Origin: Arthrobacter sp. Alg241-R88
GTDB taxonomy: Bacteria > Actinomycetota > Actinomycetes > Actinomycetales > Micrococcaceae
DNA length: 64,000 bases
Assembly (NCBI RefSeq): GCF_900537115.1
Contig: NZ_UNRG01000001.1
Span: 373,121 to 437,120, forward strand
Direction: 5' to 3'
Made by a program: the position numbers and the translations under genes. This document shows positions 41,798-51,038 of the stretch, one piece after another. Every line of letters begins with the position of its first letter. Within the stretch, counting starts at the first letter, position 1. The notes beneath the pieces were generated by a model, which had not been told where the DNA came from, did not search any database, and was given only the letters and a program-made list of their open reading frames with translations.

Positions 41798-42781
41798 CTA
41801 ATGCCGGCGGTGGTCCTGGATGGTCATCCGGGGGCCAAAGGTTGGCTTGCGGAAGCCGCTGCTCTGGATCATCCGCACCACGCGCTGGCGGTGCCCTTCC
41901 CAGGGAGCAAGCAGGCGGAGCATGCCGGCGTCGTCCGTCCGGCGGCCTGTGAGTGCCGCGCCCACATAGGCAGCGAGGTGATAGTCGCCCACGGAAATGG
42001 AGTCCGGGCAGCCGTGCGTGCGCTGTACCACCTCCGCCGCTGTCCAGATGCCGATTCCCGGGATTGTCTGCAGCTTCGCTGCGGCCTCCAGCGCCGGCAG
42101 CGCTGCCAGCCGTTCGAGTGCGACGGCGGACCGCAGCGCCTGCATGACCGTCGCCGACCGCTGCGGCCCCACCCCTGCCTTGTGCCACTCCCAGCTGGGG
42201 ACCTGCAGCCACTGTGCGGTTGTGGGCGCCAGCACCAGACCGGGCGGCGTGAAGGTGCCGGCCAGCGGGGCCGGTGTTCCGTACCGGCGCACGAGGTACC
42301 GGTAGGCGCGCCGCGCTTCGATGACCGTCACCTTCTGTTCCAGGATGATGGGCACGAGCTGGTCAATCATGCGCCCGGTGGAGGGAAGCCGCAGTGCCAA
42401 GCTCCGCCGTCGTGCCTCCCGGACCATGCGGGGGAGGGTGGCGTGGAACGCTGGCTCATCAAAGGCCCGCCAGTCGTCGCCCGCCCCCAGGAGCCGCGGG
42501 ACTGACTCGATGGCAGCGGCGGCGCCGGGGCCCCAGGCCTGGGCGTCGACGCGGTGCTCCAGCTCGGTGCTGCCGGCCGGGCTGAGCCTCACAGTGGCGG
42601 GGCCCTCTTCTGTGGTGAAAGCATGCCAGATGACACTTCCCTGGACGCTGAAGGATGGATCGCTGGTGCCGCGCAGGAGCGGGCTGAGGGTCCGGGCCAG
42701 GTCGTAGGGGCCGTCCGGATACCACCGGAGCGAGGCGTCCGCGGCGGCCGCCAGCCGCGCGGGTGCCTCTGCGATCGTCAT
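41798..42781 (-). CDS. DNA-3-methyladenine glycosylase, AlkA-like (HhH-GPD)
   Basis: A 327-residue base-excision repair glycosylase. The C-terminal half has the helix-hairpin-helix LQTIPGIGIWTAAEV (about residues 233-247) and the catalytic aspartate in SISVGDYHLAAYVG (about 264). The N-terminal half (TLSPLLRGTSDPSF onward) matches the beta-sheet domain of actinobacterial AlkA relatives. The family removes alkylated purines such as 3-methyladenine from DNA. The ATG at 42781 gives a normal N-terminus. It is monocistronic, divergent from the VOC gene, with repeat copy 2 between them. Confidence 0.83.
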   Translation of the reverse strand: MTIAEAPARLAAAADASLRWYPDGPYDLARTLSPLLRGTSDPSFSVQGSVIWHAFTTEEGPATVRLSPAGSTELEHRVDAQAWGPGAAAAIESVPRLLGAGDDWRAFDEPAFHATLPRMVREARRRSLALRLPSTGRMIDQLVPIILEQKVTVIEARRAYRYLVRRYGTPAPLAGTFTPPGLVLAPTTAQWLQVPSWEWHKAGVGPQRSATVMQALRSAVALERLAALPALEAAAKLQTIPGIGIWTAAEVVQRTHGCPDSISVGDYHLAAYVGAALTGRRTDDAGMLRLLAPWEGHRQRVVRMIQSSGFRKPTFGPRMTIQDHRRH

Positions 42782-42837
42782 GCACCAATCGTCCCACGGC
42801 GGGCTGACAACGTGCCCGCCCTGCCGGTTTGGCCCGG

Positions 42838-42900
42838 GAGTTTTTGTCCACGTATGCAGGGCTGCGCGCCTCGGAAGTCCGCATATCTGGACAAAAACCC
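42838..42900. repeat. 63-bp palindromic repeat, copy 2
   Basis: 5' arm GAGTTTTTGTCCACGTATGC (42838-42857), 23-nt centre, 3' arm GCATATCTGGACAAAAACCC (42881-42900). It lies between divergent genes, which argues against a terminator role. Outer GGCCCGGG (42831-42838) and CCCGGGCC (42909-42916) add a second nested inverted repeat. Confidence 0.85.
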
Positions 42901-43000
42901 GGCTCATCCCGGGCCCTTAACGGGCAGCGGACCGAGGACTAGACTGCACCGTGTGGTGCGGAAACACTGCACCGAACGCTCGAAAAACCAGGAGGCAACA

Positions 43001-43408
43001 ATGGGTGGAGTAGTGCATTTCGAAATTCCTGCGGACGACCAGGAACGGGCCAGGAGCTTCTACCGGGAGGCCCTCGGCTGGCGGATCGATCCCGTCCCGG
43101 GCATGGATTACAACATGGTGATCACGACGCCCATGGACGAGTCCACGGGGCAACCCACGGAAGCGGGCGCGATCAACGGCGGCATGATGGCCCGCGAGGC
43201 AGACCTGACGAACCCCGTCCTCACCGTGGACGTTGAGGACATTGAGGCAACGCTGAAGACAGTGGAGTCTTTGGGCGGCGCCGTGCTGCGGCCGAAGGAA
43301 ACCATTCCCGGGATGGGCTCCTTCGCATATTTCAAGGACACCGAAGGGAACGTCATGGGCCTGTGGGAGAACCTACCCGCTGAGGAGCAGGCACAGGCCG
43401 CCGGGTAG
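43001..43408 (+). CDS. VOC family (glyoxalase-like) protein
   Basis: A 135-residue protein with two betaalphabetabetabeta modules. VVHFEIPADDQERARSFYREALGW is the classic start of a VOC domain with a metal-ligand His at residue 5; VESLGGAVLRPKETIPGMGSFAYFKDTEGNVMGLWE is the typical end carrying a Glu ligand. Members include glyoxalases, dioxygenases and resistance proteins; this one is unassigned. The ATG follows AGGAGG at ideal distance. It lies 35 bp before the cystathionine beta-synthase gene on the same strand and may be co-transcribed. Confidence 0.88.
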   Translation: MGGVVHFEIPADDQERARSFYREALGWRIDPVPGMDYNMVITTPMDESTGQPTEAGAINGGMMAREADLTNPVLTVDVEDIEATLKTVESLGGAVLRPKETIPGMGSFAYFKDTEGNVMGLWENLPAEEQAQAAG

Positions 43409-43443
43409 CGGAATGCACCTGCGAAAGCGGTAGCTTTGTACTC

Positions 43444-44829
43444 ATGAAGTACGCCCAGTCCGTCCTGGACCTCATCGGCAATACCCCCCTTATCAAGCTC
43501 AACCACGTGACGGAGGGCGTCAAAGCCACAGTCCTGGTCAAACTGGAGTACCTGAACCCGGGGGGATCCATCAAGGACCGCATCGCGGCGAAGATGGTGG
43601 AGGACGCCGAGCGGGACGGCAAGCTGCAGCCCGGCGGCACCATCGTTGAGCCCACGTCCGGAAACACGGGTGTGGGCTTGGCGCTCGTGGCGCAGCAAAA
43701 GGGCTACAAGTGCATCTTTGTGGTGCCGGACAAGGTGGGCGAGGACAAGCGCGCCGTGCTGCAGGCCTATGGCGCCGAAGTGGTGGTGACACCCACCGCC
43801 GTCCCGCCGGACAGCCCGCAAAGCTACTACGGCGTGTCGGACCGGATCGTCCGCGAGACGCCCGGCGCGTACAAGCCGGACCAGTTCTCCAACCCCGCCG
43901 CACCCGGCAGCCACTACCTCACCACCGGCCCCGAAATATGGCGGGACACCGACGGCAAGGTCACGCACTGCGTTATCGGCGCCGGCACCGGCGGCACTAT
44001 CACCGGCACCGGCAGGTACCTCAAGGAAGTTTCGGCGGGCCGGCCGGCGTCCGACGGCGGGACGGTCCGGATCATCGGCGCCGACCCCGAAGGTTCGGTC
44101 TACTCCGGCGGCACCGGGCGACCGTACTTCGTGGAGGGCGTGGGCGAGGACATGTGGCCCGCCAACTACGACAAGTCCGTCCCGGACCAGGTGATCGCGG
44201 TCAGTGACGCCGACTCCTTTGCCATGACCCGGCGCCTGGCCCGTGAGGAGGGCCTGCTGGTGGGCGGATCCTCGGGCATGGCTGTGGTGGCCGCGCTGCA
44301 GGCGGCGCGGGACCTGCCGGAAAGCGCCGTCGTCGTCGTGATCCTGCCTGACTCCGGCCGCGGCTACCTGGCCAAAATCTTCAACGACCAGTGGATGCGG
44401 TCCTACGGCTTCCTCTCCGGCGGAGAGGAGACCTCCGTGGGCGAGGTAATCAGCTCCAAGAACGGCGAACTGCCGGACCTGGTGCACATCCACCCCAACG
44501 AGTCAGTCCGCGACGTCATCAACATCATGAACGAGTTCGGCGTCAGCCACATCCCGGTCCTGTCCCAGGAGCCCCCGGTGGTGATGGGCGAGGTGCTGGG
44601 TGCGGTGGATGAGCGCACCCTCACCGCCAAGCTGTTCCGCGGCGAAGCGAAGCTGACAGACAAGATTTCCGAGCACATGGGGCCGAAGCTGCCGGTGATC
44701 GGTTCGCTGGAAACCATCTCGGCAGCCAGGGAGCTGCTCTCGGACGTGGACACCGTGATGGTCACCTTTGTGGGCGCTCCCGTGGGCATCCTCACCCGCC
44801 ACGACCTCCTGGCCTACCTCAGCAACTGA
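43444..44829 (+). CDS. cbs: Cystathionine beta-synthase
   Basis: A 461-residue PLP enzyme joining serine (or O-acetylserine) and homocysteine. The PLP lysine is Lys44 in PGGSIKDRIA, with TSGNTGV (about residue 77) and the phosphate-binding GAGTGGTITGTG (about 179). Residues about 335-455 form a CBS (Bateman) pair, HPNESVRDVINIMNEFGVSHIPVL and VMVTFVGAPVGILTRHDLL, the domain that distinguishes it from plain cysteine synthase. It is followed 28 bp later by the gamma-family enzyme, together a transsulfuration unit in the cytoplasm. Confidence 0.94.
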   Translation: MKYAQSVLDLIGNTPLIKLNHVTEGVKATVLVKLEYLNPGGSIKDRIAAKMVEDAERDGKLQPGGTIVEPTSGNTGVGLALVAQQKGYKCIFVVPDKVGEDKRAVLQAYGAEVVVTPTAVPPDSPQSYYGVSDRIVRETPGAYKPDQFSNPAAPGSHYLTTGPEIWRDTDGKVTHCVIGAGTGGTITGTGRYLKEVSAGRPASDGGTVRIIGADPEGSVYSGGTGRPYFVEGVGEDMWPANYDKSVPDQVIAVSDADSFAMTRRLAREEGLLVGGSSGMAVVAALQAARDLPESAVVVVILPDSGRGYLAKIFNDQWMRSYGFLSGGEETSVGEVISSKNGELPDLVHIHPNESVRDVINIMNEFGVSHIPVLSQEPPVVMGEVLGAVDERTLTAKLFRGEAKLTDKISEHMGPKLPVIGSLETISAARELLSDVDTVMVTFVGAPVGILTRHDLLAYLSN

Positions 44830-44857
44830 ACTGCAACACCGCCGATAAAGGAGCATC

Positions 44858-46021
44858 ATGTCCTTCTCCGAGAACCAGGGCTTCAACACCCGTGCTGTCC
44901 ATGCCGGGCAGGATTTCGAGCCGCGCACCGGTGCAGTGGTGCCGCCGCTCCACTTCAGCTCAACCTACGCGCAGGACGGCATCGGCGGGCTCCGGGACGG
45001 CTATGAGTACGGCCGCGGCGGCAACCCCACCCGTGACGCGCTGCAGGAACAGCTGGCCGCGCTGGAAGGCGGCACGCACGCCTACAGCTTCAGTTCCGGC
45101 CTGGCCGCCGAGGACTCCCTCATCCGTGCCCTGACCCGCCCCGGGGACCACATCGTACTGGGCAACGATGCGTACGGCGGCACCTACCGGTTGATCAGCC
45201 GGGTGCTGGGCGGCTGGGGGATCGGCAACACTCCAGTGGACATGGCAGATCTCGACGCCGTTCGGGCGGCGGTTGCCGCCAACAAGACGCGCTTCGTCTG
45301 GGTGGAGACCCCGTCCAACCCGCTGATGAAAATCACCGACATCGAGGCCCTTGCCGCAGTTGCCCACGACGCCGGTGCCCTCCTGGTGGTGGACAACACC
45401 TTCGCTTCCCCGTACCTCCAGACCCCGCTGGCCCTGGGTGCCGACATTGTGGTGCACTCCACCACCAAGTACATCGGCGGACACTCGGACGTCGTGGGCG
45501 GCGCTGTGGTGGTCAAGGACGCTGAGCTGGCCGAAAAGATCGCGTTTGTGCAGTTCGCCGTGGGCGCCGTTTCGGGTCCCATGGACGCCTTCCTCACCAC
45601 CCGCGGCCTCAAGACCCTGGGTGTGCGGATGGACCGGCACAGCCTCAACGGCCAGGCCGTGGCGGAGTGGCTGCTGGAACGCCCCGAAGTGGAGGCTGTC
45701 CTCTACCCGGGGTTGCCCACGCACCCCGGCCACGAGCTCGCCAGGAAACAGATGCGGAGTTTCGGCGGAATGGTGTCGGTGCAATTCAAGGGGGGCGAAG
45801 CTGCCGCACGAAAGGTGGCAGAGTCCACCAAGGTGTTCATCCTGGCGGAGTCGCTGGGCGGTATTGAGTCGCTCATGAACTACCCGTCCGAGATGACCCA
45901 TGCCTCGGTCAAGGGCACCGAACTGGCAGTGCCGGTGAACCTCCTCCGCCTGTCCTGCGGTATTGAGGACGTGGAGGACCTGATCGCGGACCTCGACCAA
46001 GCATTCTCCTCCATTCCCTAG
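44858..46021 (+). CDS. metB: Cystathionine gamma-synthase/lyase
   Basis: A 387-residue Cys/Met-metabolism PLP enzyme. The PLP lysine is about residue 204 in HSTTKYIGGHSD; YEYGRGGNPTR and SFSSGLAAEDS line the active site. Actinobacterial members are named MetB but many act as cystathionine gamma-lyase. Its pairing with cystathionine beta-synthase suggests reverse transsulfuration, methionine to cysteine; both directions remain possible. The ATG follows AAAGGAGCATC. The stop codon is immediately followed by the ATG of the MFS gene. Confidence 0.9.
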   Translation: MSFSENQGFNTRAVHAGQDFEPRTGAVVPPLHFSSTYAQDGIGGLRDGYEYGRGGNPTRDALQEQLAALEGGTHAYSFSSGLAAEDSLIRALTRPGDHIVLGNDAYGGTYRLISRVLGGWGIGNTPVDMADLDAVRAAVAANKTRFVWVETPSNPLMKITDIEALAAVAHDAGALLVVDNTFASPYLQTPLALGADIVVHSTTKYIGGHSDVVGGAVVVKDAELAEKIAFVQFAVGAVSGPMDAFLTTRGLKTLGVRMDRHSLNGQAVAEWLLERPEVEAVLYPGLPTHPGHELARKQMRSFGGMVSVQFKGGEAAARKVAESTKVFILAESLGGIESLMNYPSEMTHASVKGTELAVPVNLLRLSCGIEDVEDLIADLDQAFSSIP

Positions 46022-47386
46022 ATGAAGGCGCGGCTGGAGGTATCCGATTCCGTAGTCACCAGGCCTCATCGACGGCCCCGTCGCTTTCACCCTGCGTGGA
46101 CCGTTGCCGCCGTAGCCTTCCTTGCGCTGGTGGGTGCCGCCGGTTTCCGTGCTGCACCAGGTGTCCTGATGGTGCCGCTGCAGCAGGAGTTCGGCTGGTC
46201 CACCACCGTTCTGTCGGCAGCTGTCAGCATCAACCTGGTCCTCTTTGGGCTCACAGCGCCGTTCGCCGCTGCGCTGATGGAGCGGTTCGGCATCCGGGCA
46301 GTCACGGCTATCGCGCTGGTCCTGATCGGCACGGGCAGCGCCCTCACCGTGCTGGTGAACCAGTCCTGGCAAATCCTGCTGACCTGGGGCCTGCTGATCG
46401 GCCTTGGGACCGGATCCATGGCGCTGGTCTTCGCCGCCACCGTTGCCAACACCTGGTTCGTCAAGAGCCGCGGGCTGGTGATCGGCATCCTGACCGCCGG
46501 CAGTGCGGCCGGCCAGCTGGTCTTCCTGCCGTTTATCGCGATGCTGGCCCAGGATCCGGGCTGGCGGCAGGCGTCCCTGCTGATCGCCGCGGGAGCCCTG
46601 GCCGTGGTTCCGCTGGTGCTGAAGTTCCTGAAGAACTCCCCGGCCGACGTCGGCGCCTTGCCCTACGGCGAAACTGCGCCTGCCGGGGGAGCGCTGCCTG
46701 CCGGTGAAGCGCTGTCCGAGTCCCCGGTGGACGAGGCCGGCCCGCGAAGCAACGCCGCGGTGCGCGCGCTGCAGGTTCTCAAGAGGGCAAGCCGCGTCCG
46801 GACGTTCTGGGCTTTGGTGGCCGGGTTCGCGATCTGCGGGGCCACCACCAACGGCCTGATCGGCACCCACTTCATTCCCTCTGCGCACGACCACGGCATG
46901 CCCGAAACCACCGCCGCCGGCCTGCTCGCCGTCGTCGGCATCTTTGACATCGTGGGCACCATCGCCTCCGGTTGGCTGACCGACCGGTTCAATCCCCGGA
47001 TCCTGCTCGCCGTCTACTACCAGTTCCGCGGGATCGGCCTGCTGGTGCTGCCCCTGCTCCTCAGCTCCGAAGTCCAGCCCAGCATGATCGTCTTTGTGGT
47101 GATCTACGGCCTCGACTGGGTGGCAACTGTCCCGCCCACAGCGGCCATCTGCCGGGAAACCTTCGGCGCGGACGGCAGCGTGGTGTTCGGGTGGGTCTTC
47201 GCCGCCCACCAGCTCGGAGCAGCCGCGGCAGCATTGGGCGCCGGCGCCATCAGGGACGCCACCGGCCAGTACACGTACGCATGGTTCGGCGCCGCCGCAA
47301 TGTGCACCATCGCGGCGGTCATCAGCGCCACCATCCGAAAGCACGGCAGCTCCCGCGAAACCGTACCGGCCGGCGCCGCAGCCTGA
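46022..47386 (+). CDS. MFS transporter (MCT/OFA-like)
   Basis: A 454-residue major facilitator protein with 12 hydrophobic segments and a cytoplasmic loop of about 60 residues between halves (about 200-260, rich in Pro/Ala/Glu). FRAAPGVLMVPLQQEFGWSTTVLSAAVSINL near the start matches the monocarboxylate/oxalate-formate (OFA) group. Its ATG abuts the stop of metB without a gap, so it is translated with the transsulfuration genes and might move a sulfur metabolite or keto acid; that is inference. A very basic start (RPHRRPRRFHP) precedes the first helix. Confidence 0.87.
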   Translation: MKARLEVSDSVVTRPHRRPRRFHPAWTVAAVAFLALVGAAGFRAAPGVLMVPLQQEFGWSTTVLSAAVSINLVLFGLTAPFAAALMERFGIRAVTAIALVLIGTGSALTVLVNQSWQILLTWGLLIGLGTGSMALVFAATVANTWFVKSRGLVIGILTAGSAAGQLVFLPFIAMLAQDPGWRQASLLIAAGALAVVPLVLKFLKNSPADVGALPYGETAPAGGALPAGEALSESPVDEAGPRSNAAVRALQVLKRASRVRTFWALVAGFAICGATTNGLIGTHFIPSAHDHGMPETTAAGLLAVVGIFDIVGTIASGWLTDRFNPRILLAVYYQFRGIGLLVLPLLLSSEVQPSMIVFVVIYGLDWVATVPPTAAICRETFGADGSVVFGWVFAAHQLGAAAAALGAGAIRDATGQYTYAWFGAAAMCTIAAVISATIRKHGSSRETVPAGAAA

Positions 47387-47421
47387 CCGGGCCGCAGCGG
47401 AGCGGCCAGTACGCTGATCCC

Positions 47422-48192
47422 ATGGAAACCCCTGCCGAAGGCCCTGTCCGTAACGTAGCCCTGATCACCGGCGCGGGCCGGCTTGCTTCCATCGGCGCCG
47501 GCGTCGCCCGCCAGCTTGCCGCCGAAGGCTGGGACCTGGTGCTGGCTTACTGGCAGGACTACGACGCCCGGATGCCGTGGGGGAGCGAGCCGGACGACGT
47601 CGTCCGTTTGACCGCGGAGCTGGAGGCGATCGGCGCCCGCGTCCACTCGCTGCCCGCAGACCTGGAGGACCCGGGCACAGCCGATCAACTCCTGGCTGAA
47701 GCGGTGCGGCTGGCCGGTCCGCTGCAGGGCATGGTGCTGAGCCATGCCGAATCAGTGGATTCCGGTGTCCTGGACACGAGCCTGGAATCGTTCGAACGCC
47801 ACTTCGCCGTGAATACGCGGGCCAGCTGGCAGCTGATCGCCGCCTTCGCGCGGCAGGCAACGGCCGACGGCGGTGCGATCGTCGCGCTGACCAGTGACCA
47901 CACGGCCTTCAACCTGCCTTACGGCGCCTCGAAGGGCGCGCTGGACAGGATCGTGATCGCCGCTGCCCGCGAGCTGGGGCCGCTGGGCATCTCTGCCAAC
48001 GTCCTCAACCCGGGGCCGGTGGACACCGGGTGGATGGATGATGAAGTGCGAAAGGCCCTTGCCGAACGGCAGCCCACCGGCCGTCTGGGCACCCCTGCCG
48101 ACGTCGCCTGTACCGCGGCGTTCCTGCTCTCGCCCGCGGGCCGCTGGGTCTCCGGCCAGCTCATCAAAGCCGACGGCGGCTTCTCGGCCTAA
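47422..48192 (+). CDS. Short-chain dehydrogenase/reductase
   Basis: A 256-residue SDR. The cofactor loop is VALITGAGRLASIGAGVA, with a longer gap between glycines than the usual TGXXXGXG. The active site has Ser in ALTSDHTAF and YGASKGAL with Tyr and Lys four residues apart. ILNPGPVDTGWM-like VLNPGPVDTGW and the C-terminal GQLIKADGGFS match the 3-ketoacyl-ACP reductase branch. It is probably NADPH-dependent; the substrate is unknown. It starts 35 bp after the MFS gene. Downstream is a long palindrome. Confidence 0.87.
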   Translation: METPAEGPVRNVALITGAGRLASIGAGVARQLAAEGWDLVLAYWQDYDARMPWGSEPDDVVRLTAELEAIGARVHSLPADLEDPGTADQLLAEAVRLAGPLQGMVLSHAESVDSGVLDTSLESFERHFAVNTRASWQLIAAFARQATADGGAIVALTSDHTAFNLPYGASKGALDRIVIAAARELGPLGISANVLNPGPVDTGWMDDEVRKALAERQPTGRLGTPADVACTAAFLLSPAGRWVSGQLIKADGGFSA

Positions 48193-48227
48193 CGCCTTTT
48201 CGACCCGGCCCGCCTCCCCGCATCCCG

Positions 48228-48293
48228 CCCAACTAAGTAGCACCAAGTGCCGTTTTGACCCCGCAAAACGACACTTGGCGCTACCTAGTTGGG
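48228..48293. repeat. 66-bp near-perfect palindrome overlapping a permease stop
   Basis: 30-bp arms (48228-48257 and 48264-48293) pair with three mismatches around ACCCCG; half-site elements include CCAAGTG and CGTTTTG with CAAAACG and CACTTGG. It lies between convergent genes and covers the last codons of the permease (stop at 48285-48287). Unlike the 63-bp family it has almost no loop. Confidence 0.75.
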
Positions 48294-49811
48294 GGAGTGG
48301 GCGCTGGTTTGCCCGGCGGGAGTCTTGCCGGTGAAGTAGCCGCGGGTCGCGGGCAGGAACCGGCAGACGACGGCGAGCACCACTCCAAGTGCCAGCAGCA
48401 CCACACCGCTGATGAACGCTCCGCCGACGCCGAAAATCTGGGTGTCGCCATAGGCCGGGTCCCACATCTGCACGGCCGAGATAAAGAAAGCAGCGGTTAG
48501 GAGCAGCGCGCCCACCAGCGGCAGGATGCCGCGGAGCCAGAGGTTGCGTGCCGACTGCCGCAAGGTATCCCGGAAGTACCAGAAGCAGGCGAAGCCGGTG
48601 AGGGCATAGTAGAAGGCGATGAACAGGCTGATGGCGCTGATGGAGTCGGACAGCAGGTTTTCGCTGAGGAAGCTCATGGCAACGTAGTAGGCAATCGCTG
48701 CCGCCCCCATCACCTGTGTGGAGAAACCGGGGGTTTGGTTCTTCGGGTGCACCTCGCCGAACTTGGCCGGCAGGGCGCCGTGAACTCCCATGGACAGAGT
48801 GCCGCGGGCAGTTGGCAGGATGGTGGTCTGGGTGGAGGAGAGCACCGAAGCAAGGACTGCGACGACGATCAGCCAGCCCCAGGGGCCGAGCACCACGTCC
48901 TTCATGGCCAGGAAGACGTCGTCCTGGTTGGCCTCGTTGCCCAGCCCGATGCCTTCTGTGCCCACAGTCGCGTACATCATCACCAGGAGCGCCACGGAGA
49001 CGTAGATGGCCACCAGGATGAAGGCGGAGATCACTGCACCGCGGCCGGGGGTGGTGGACGGGTTTTCGGTTTCCTCGTTGACCGCCAGGCAGGTGTCCCA
49101 GCCCCAGTAGATAAAGAGCGCAAGCAGCGCGCCATGGACCACTGCGCCGGGATCGGCGAAGGCCCCGGCGGGGTTGAACCAGTCAAAATCGAAAGGCTGC
49201 CCCTCCGGCGCGCCGCTGACAATCCGAATGACGATGGCCAGCGCAAAGATGCCCAACGCTATGTACTGCACGTAGGTCAGTACCCGCTGGACGTGTTCGC
49301 CCAGCCGGATGCCCCGGTAGTTCACCAGCGTCATTACGGCGATGAACAGCACGCCTGAGGCGGTAACAATCACCTTGTTTTCTGCCAGTGAGCCGTCGCC
49401 CACCAAAAGCCACAGGTACTGGCCCGCCACCTGGGCGAGATTGGCCAGGACCACGATGCCGGCGAGCGCAACACCCCAGCCGCCCAGCCAGCCGGCCCAC
49501 GGGCCGAACGCACGCCGGGACCACGTGAAGGTTGTGCCGCAGTCCGGGATGGCGCTGTTGAGTTCGCGGAAGGCAAAGGCGATGAACAGCACGGGGATAA
49601 AACCGAGCAGCAGGATCAGGGGAGTGTAGTTTCCGTTGACCGCAACGATAAGGCCCAGCGTGGCGGCCAGCGAATACACCGGCGCCGTTGAAGCAAGGCC
49701 CAGCATGACCGAGTCGCCAAGGTCCAGGATGCCGGCGCGGAGCCCCTTGGGCGGAACGGAGGTGCCGGGCCCGCCGCCCGGGCCTCCCGCCGTCGTGGTT
49801 TCCGTGCTCAT
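48285..49811 (-). CDS. APC superfamily permease, polyamine/amino-acid type
   Basis: A 508-residue membrane protein with about 12 hydrophobic segments. GDSVMLGLASTAPVYSLAATLG is the first, unwound APC helix and FRELNSAIPDCGTTFTWSRRAFG follows, close to the PuuP-like putrescine and amino-acid importers. A Gly/Pro/Thr-rich N-terminal tail of about 20 residues is cytoplasmic. The ATG at 49811 is 13 bp after the stop of the ATP-grasp gene, so it is third in the operon. The link to a glutathionylspermidine-synthase-like enzyme favours an amine substrate; this is inferred. The last codons lie inside a long palindrome. Confidence 0.85.
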   Translation of the reverse strand: MSTETTTAGGPGGGPGTSVPPKGLRAGILDLGDSVMLGLASTAPVYSLAATLGLIVAVNGNYTPLILLLGFIPVLFIAFAFRELNSAIPDCGTTFTWSRRAFGPWAGWLGGWGVALAGIVVLANLAQVAGQYLWLLVGDGSLAENKVIVTASGVLFIAVMTLVNYRGIRLGEHVQRVLTYVQYIALGIFALAIVIRIVSGAPEGQPFDFDWFNPAGAFADPGAVVHGALLALFIYWGWDTCLAVNEETENPSTTPGRGAVISAFILVAIYVSVALLVMMYATVGTEGIGLGNEANQDDVFLAMKDVVLGPWGWLIVVAVLASVLSSTQTTILPTARGTLSMGVHGALPAKFGEVHPKNQTPGFSTQVMGAAAIAYYVAMSFLSENLLSDSISAISLFIAFYYALTGFACFWYFRDTLRQSARNLWLRGILPLVGALLLTAAFFISAVQMWDPAYGDTQIFGVGGAFISGVVLLALGVVLAVVCRFLPATRGYFTGKTPAGQTSAHSPN

Positions 49812-49824
49812 GGTGTCACCGGGC

Positions 49825-51036
49825 TCATAGTGCGATACCTGCTTTGCTGGAGTGGGCCGCGGCCGAGAGCGGGGCCGGAGCGTCAATGGTGTTGGGCACG
49901 AACCTGCAGAAGTAGTCGGTGATGGGGCCGTCCGATTCGCGGATCCCGCAGCCCACGGACTCACCGTCCACCACCCACAGGCCAAGGACGGGATGGTTGC
50001 CGTCGAAATCCGGCAGCGGCTGGTACTGCTGGTAGCACCAGCCTTCGCGGCCGTATCCGCCGGGTTGTTCCAGGCTGATGCCCTGGGCGTGGATCTTGAT
50101 GTTGTCGCCTTCGCGGCCGTGCAGGGGTTTGGCCACCCATTCCTTGAGCGGCCCCGGTTCGTTCAGGTACGCCGGCAGCAGGTTGGGGTGCCCGGGGAAC
50201 AGGTGCCACAGTGCCGCGAGGAGCGCCTTGTTGGAGAGCAGCATCTTCCAGGCGGGTTCAACCCAGCGGGGATTGTGGGCCCGTTCCAGCAGCCGGGGCC
50301 CGAAGGGTTCCTTCATCATCAGCTCCCACGGGTACAGCTTGAACATGGTGCTGATCATGAAGTTGTCCAGGTCCACAAAGCGGTTCAGGTTGGGGTCCCA
50401 GCCGATATCGGACATGTTGATGCCGATGGTGGTCCACCCCGCCTGGCTGGCCACGTCCCGCATGTAGGCCGCGGTCATCCAGTCCTCGCCGGACTCCTCG
50501 ACCTCCGAATGCGCCACATGCAGGGTGCTCATGCCGGTGCGGAACTGCATCTTCTTCCACTGCCGGATCAGCGCTTCATGGATGCCGTTCCACTGGTCCT
50601 TCCCCGGGAAGACGTCCTGCAGCCAGAACCACTGGGCCACGGCGGCCTCGATCAGGCCGGTGGGGGTGTCTGCGTTGTACTCGAGCATCTTGGCGGGGCC
50701 GCCCTGCCCGTCGTAGATGAAGTCGAACCGGCCGTAAACATCGAGATCGCCTGCCTGCATTGATTCCGCAGCCAGCTCGAGGGCCTGCGGGCCGATGCCA
50801 ATGTCCCCCATCGCGCCGGTGGCCAGGAACCGGGCGGCCTCCAGGCACATTCTGTGCATATCCTCGGCCGTACCCTCGAGGGTCTCCACCTCGTCCAGGG
50901 TGAACTCGTAGTAGGCGGCCTCGTTCCAGTATTCGATCCTGCGGCCGTCCGGCATCGTGGTGGTGGAGAACACCAGGCCCTGTTCTTCAATCTTCTGCTT
51001 CCACCCGGGCCTGGGCTCAGACAACAACCGCTTCAC
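49825..51036 (-). CDS. Glutathionylspermidine synthase-like ATP-grasp protein (YgiC type)
   Basis: A 403-residue protein of the GSP-synthase family C-terminal ATP-grasp fold. Hallmarks are RFDFIYDG, LEYNADTPTGLIEAAVAQWFWLQD (about residues 123-145), GREGDNIKI and the Gly-rich LEQPGGYG. Family members ligate an amine to a carboxylate with ATP; true glutathionylspermidine synthesis is doubtful because this lineage uses mycothiol rather than glutathione. The GTG at 51036 follows GGGGGG and starts 2 bp after the DUF1190 stop, showing coupling. With DUF1190 and an APC permease it forms a three-gene operon like E. coli ygiBC plus a transporter. Confidence 0.85.
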   Translation of the reverse strand: MKRLLSEPRPGWKQKIEEQGLVFSTTTMPDGRRIEYWNEAAYYEFTLDEVETLEGTAEDMHRMCLEAARFLATGAMGDIGIGPQALELAAESMQAGDLDVYGRFDFIYDGQGGPAKMLEYNADTPTGLIEAAVAQWFWLQDVFPGKDQWNGIHEALIRQWKKMQFRTGMSTLHVAHSEVEESGEDWMTAAYMRDVASQAGWTTIGINMSDIGWDPNLNRFVDLDNFMISTMFKLYPWELMMKEPFGPRLLERAHNPRWVEPAWKMLLSNKALLAALWHLFPGHPNLLPAYLNEPGPLKEWVAKPLHGREGDNIKIHAQGISLEQPGGYGREGWCYQQYQPLPDFDGNHPVLGLWVVDGESVGCGIRESDGPITDYFCRFVPNTIDAPAPLSAAAHSSKAGIAL

Positions 51037-51038
51037 GC

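Noticed and set aside
44960..47344. 794-codon minus-strand open frame opposite metB and the MFS gene
   Set aside because: It spans two well-supported genes in antisense and has shadow-frame composition with no domain.
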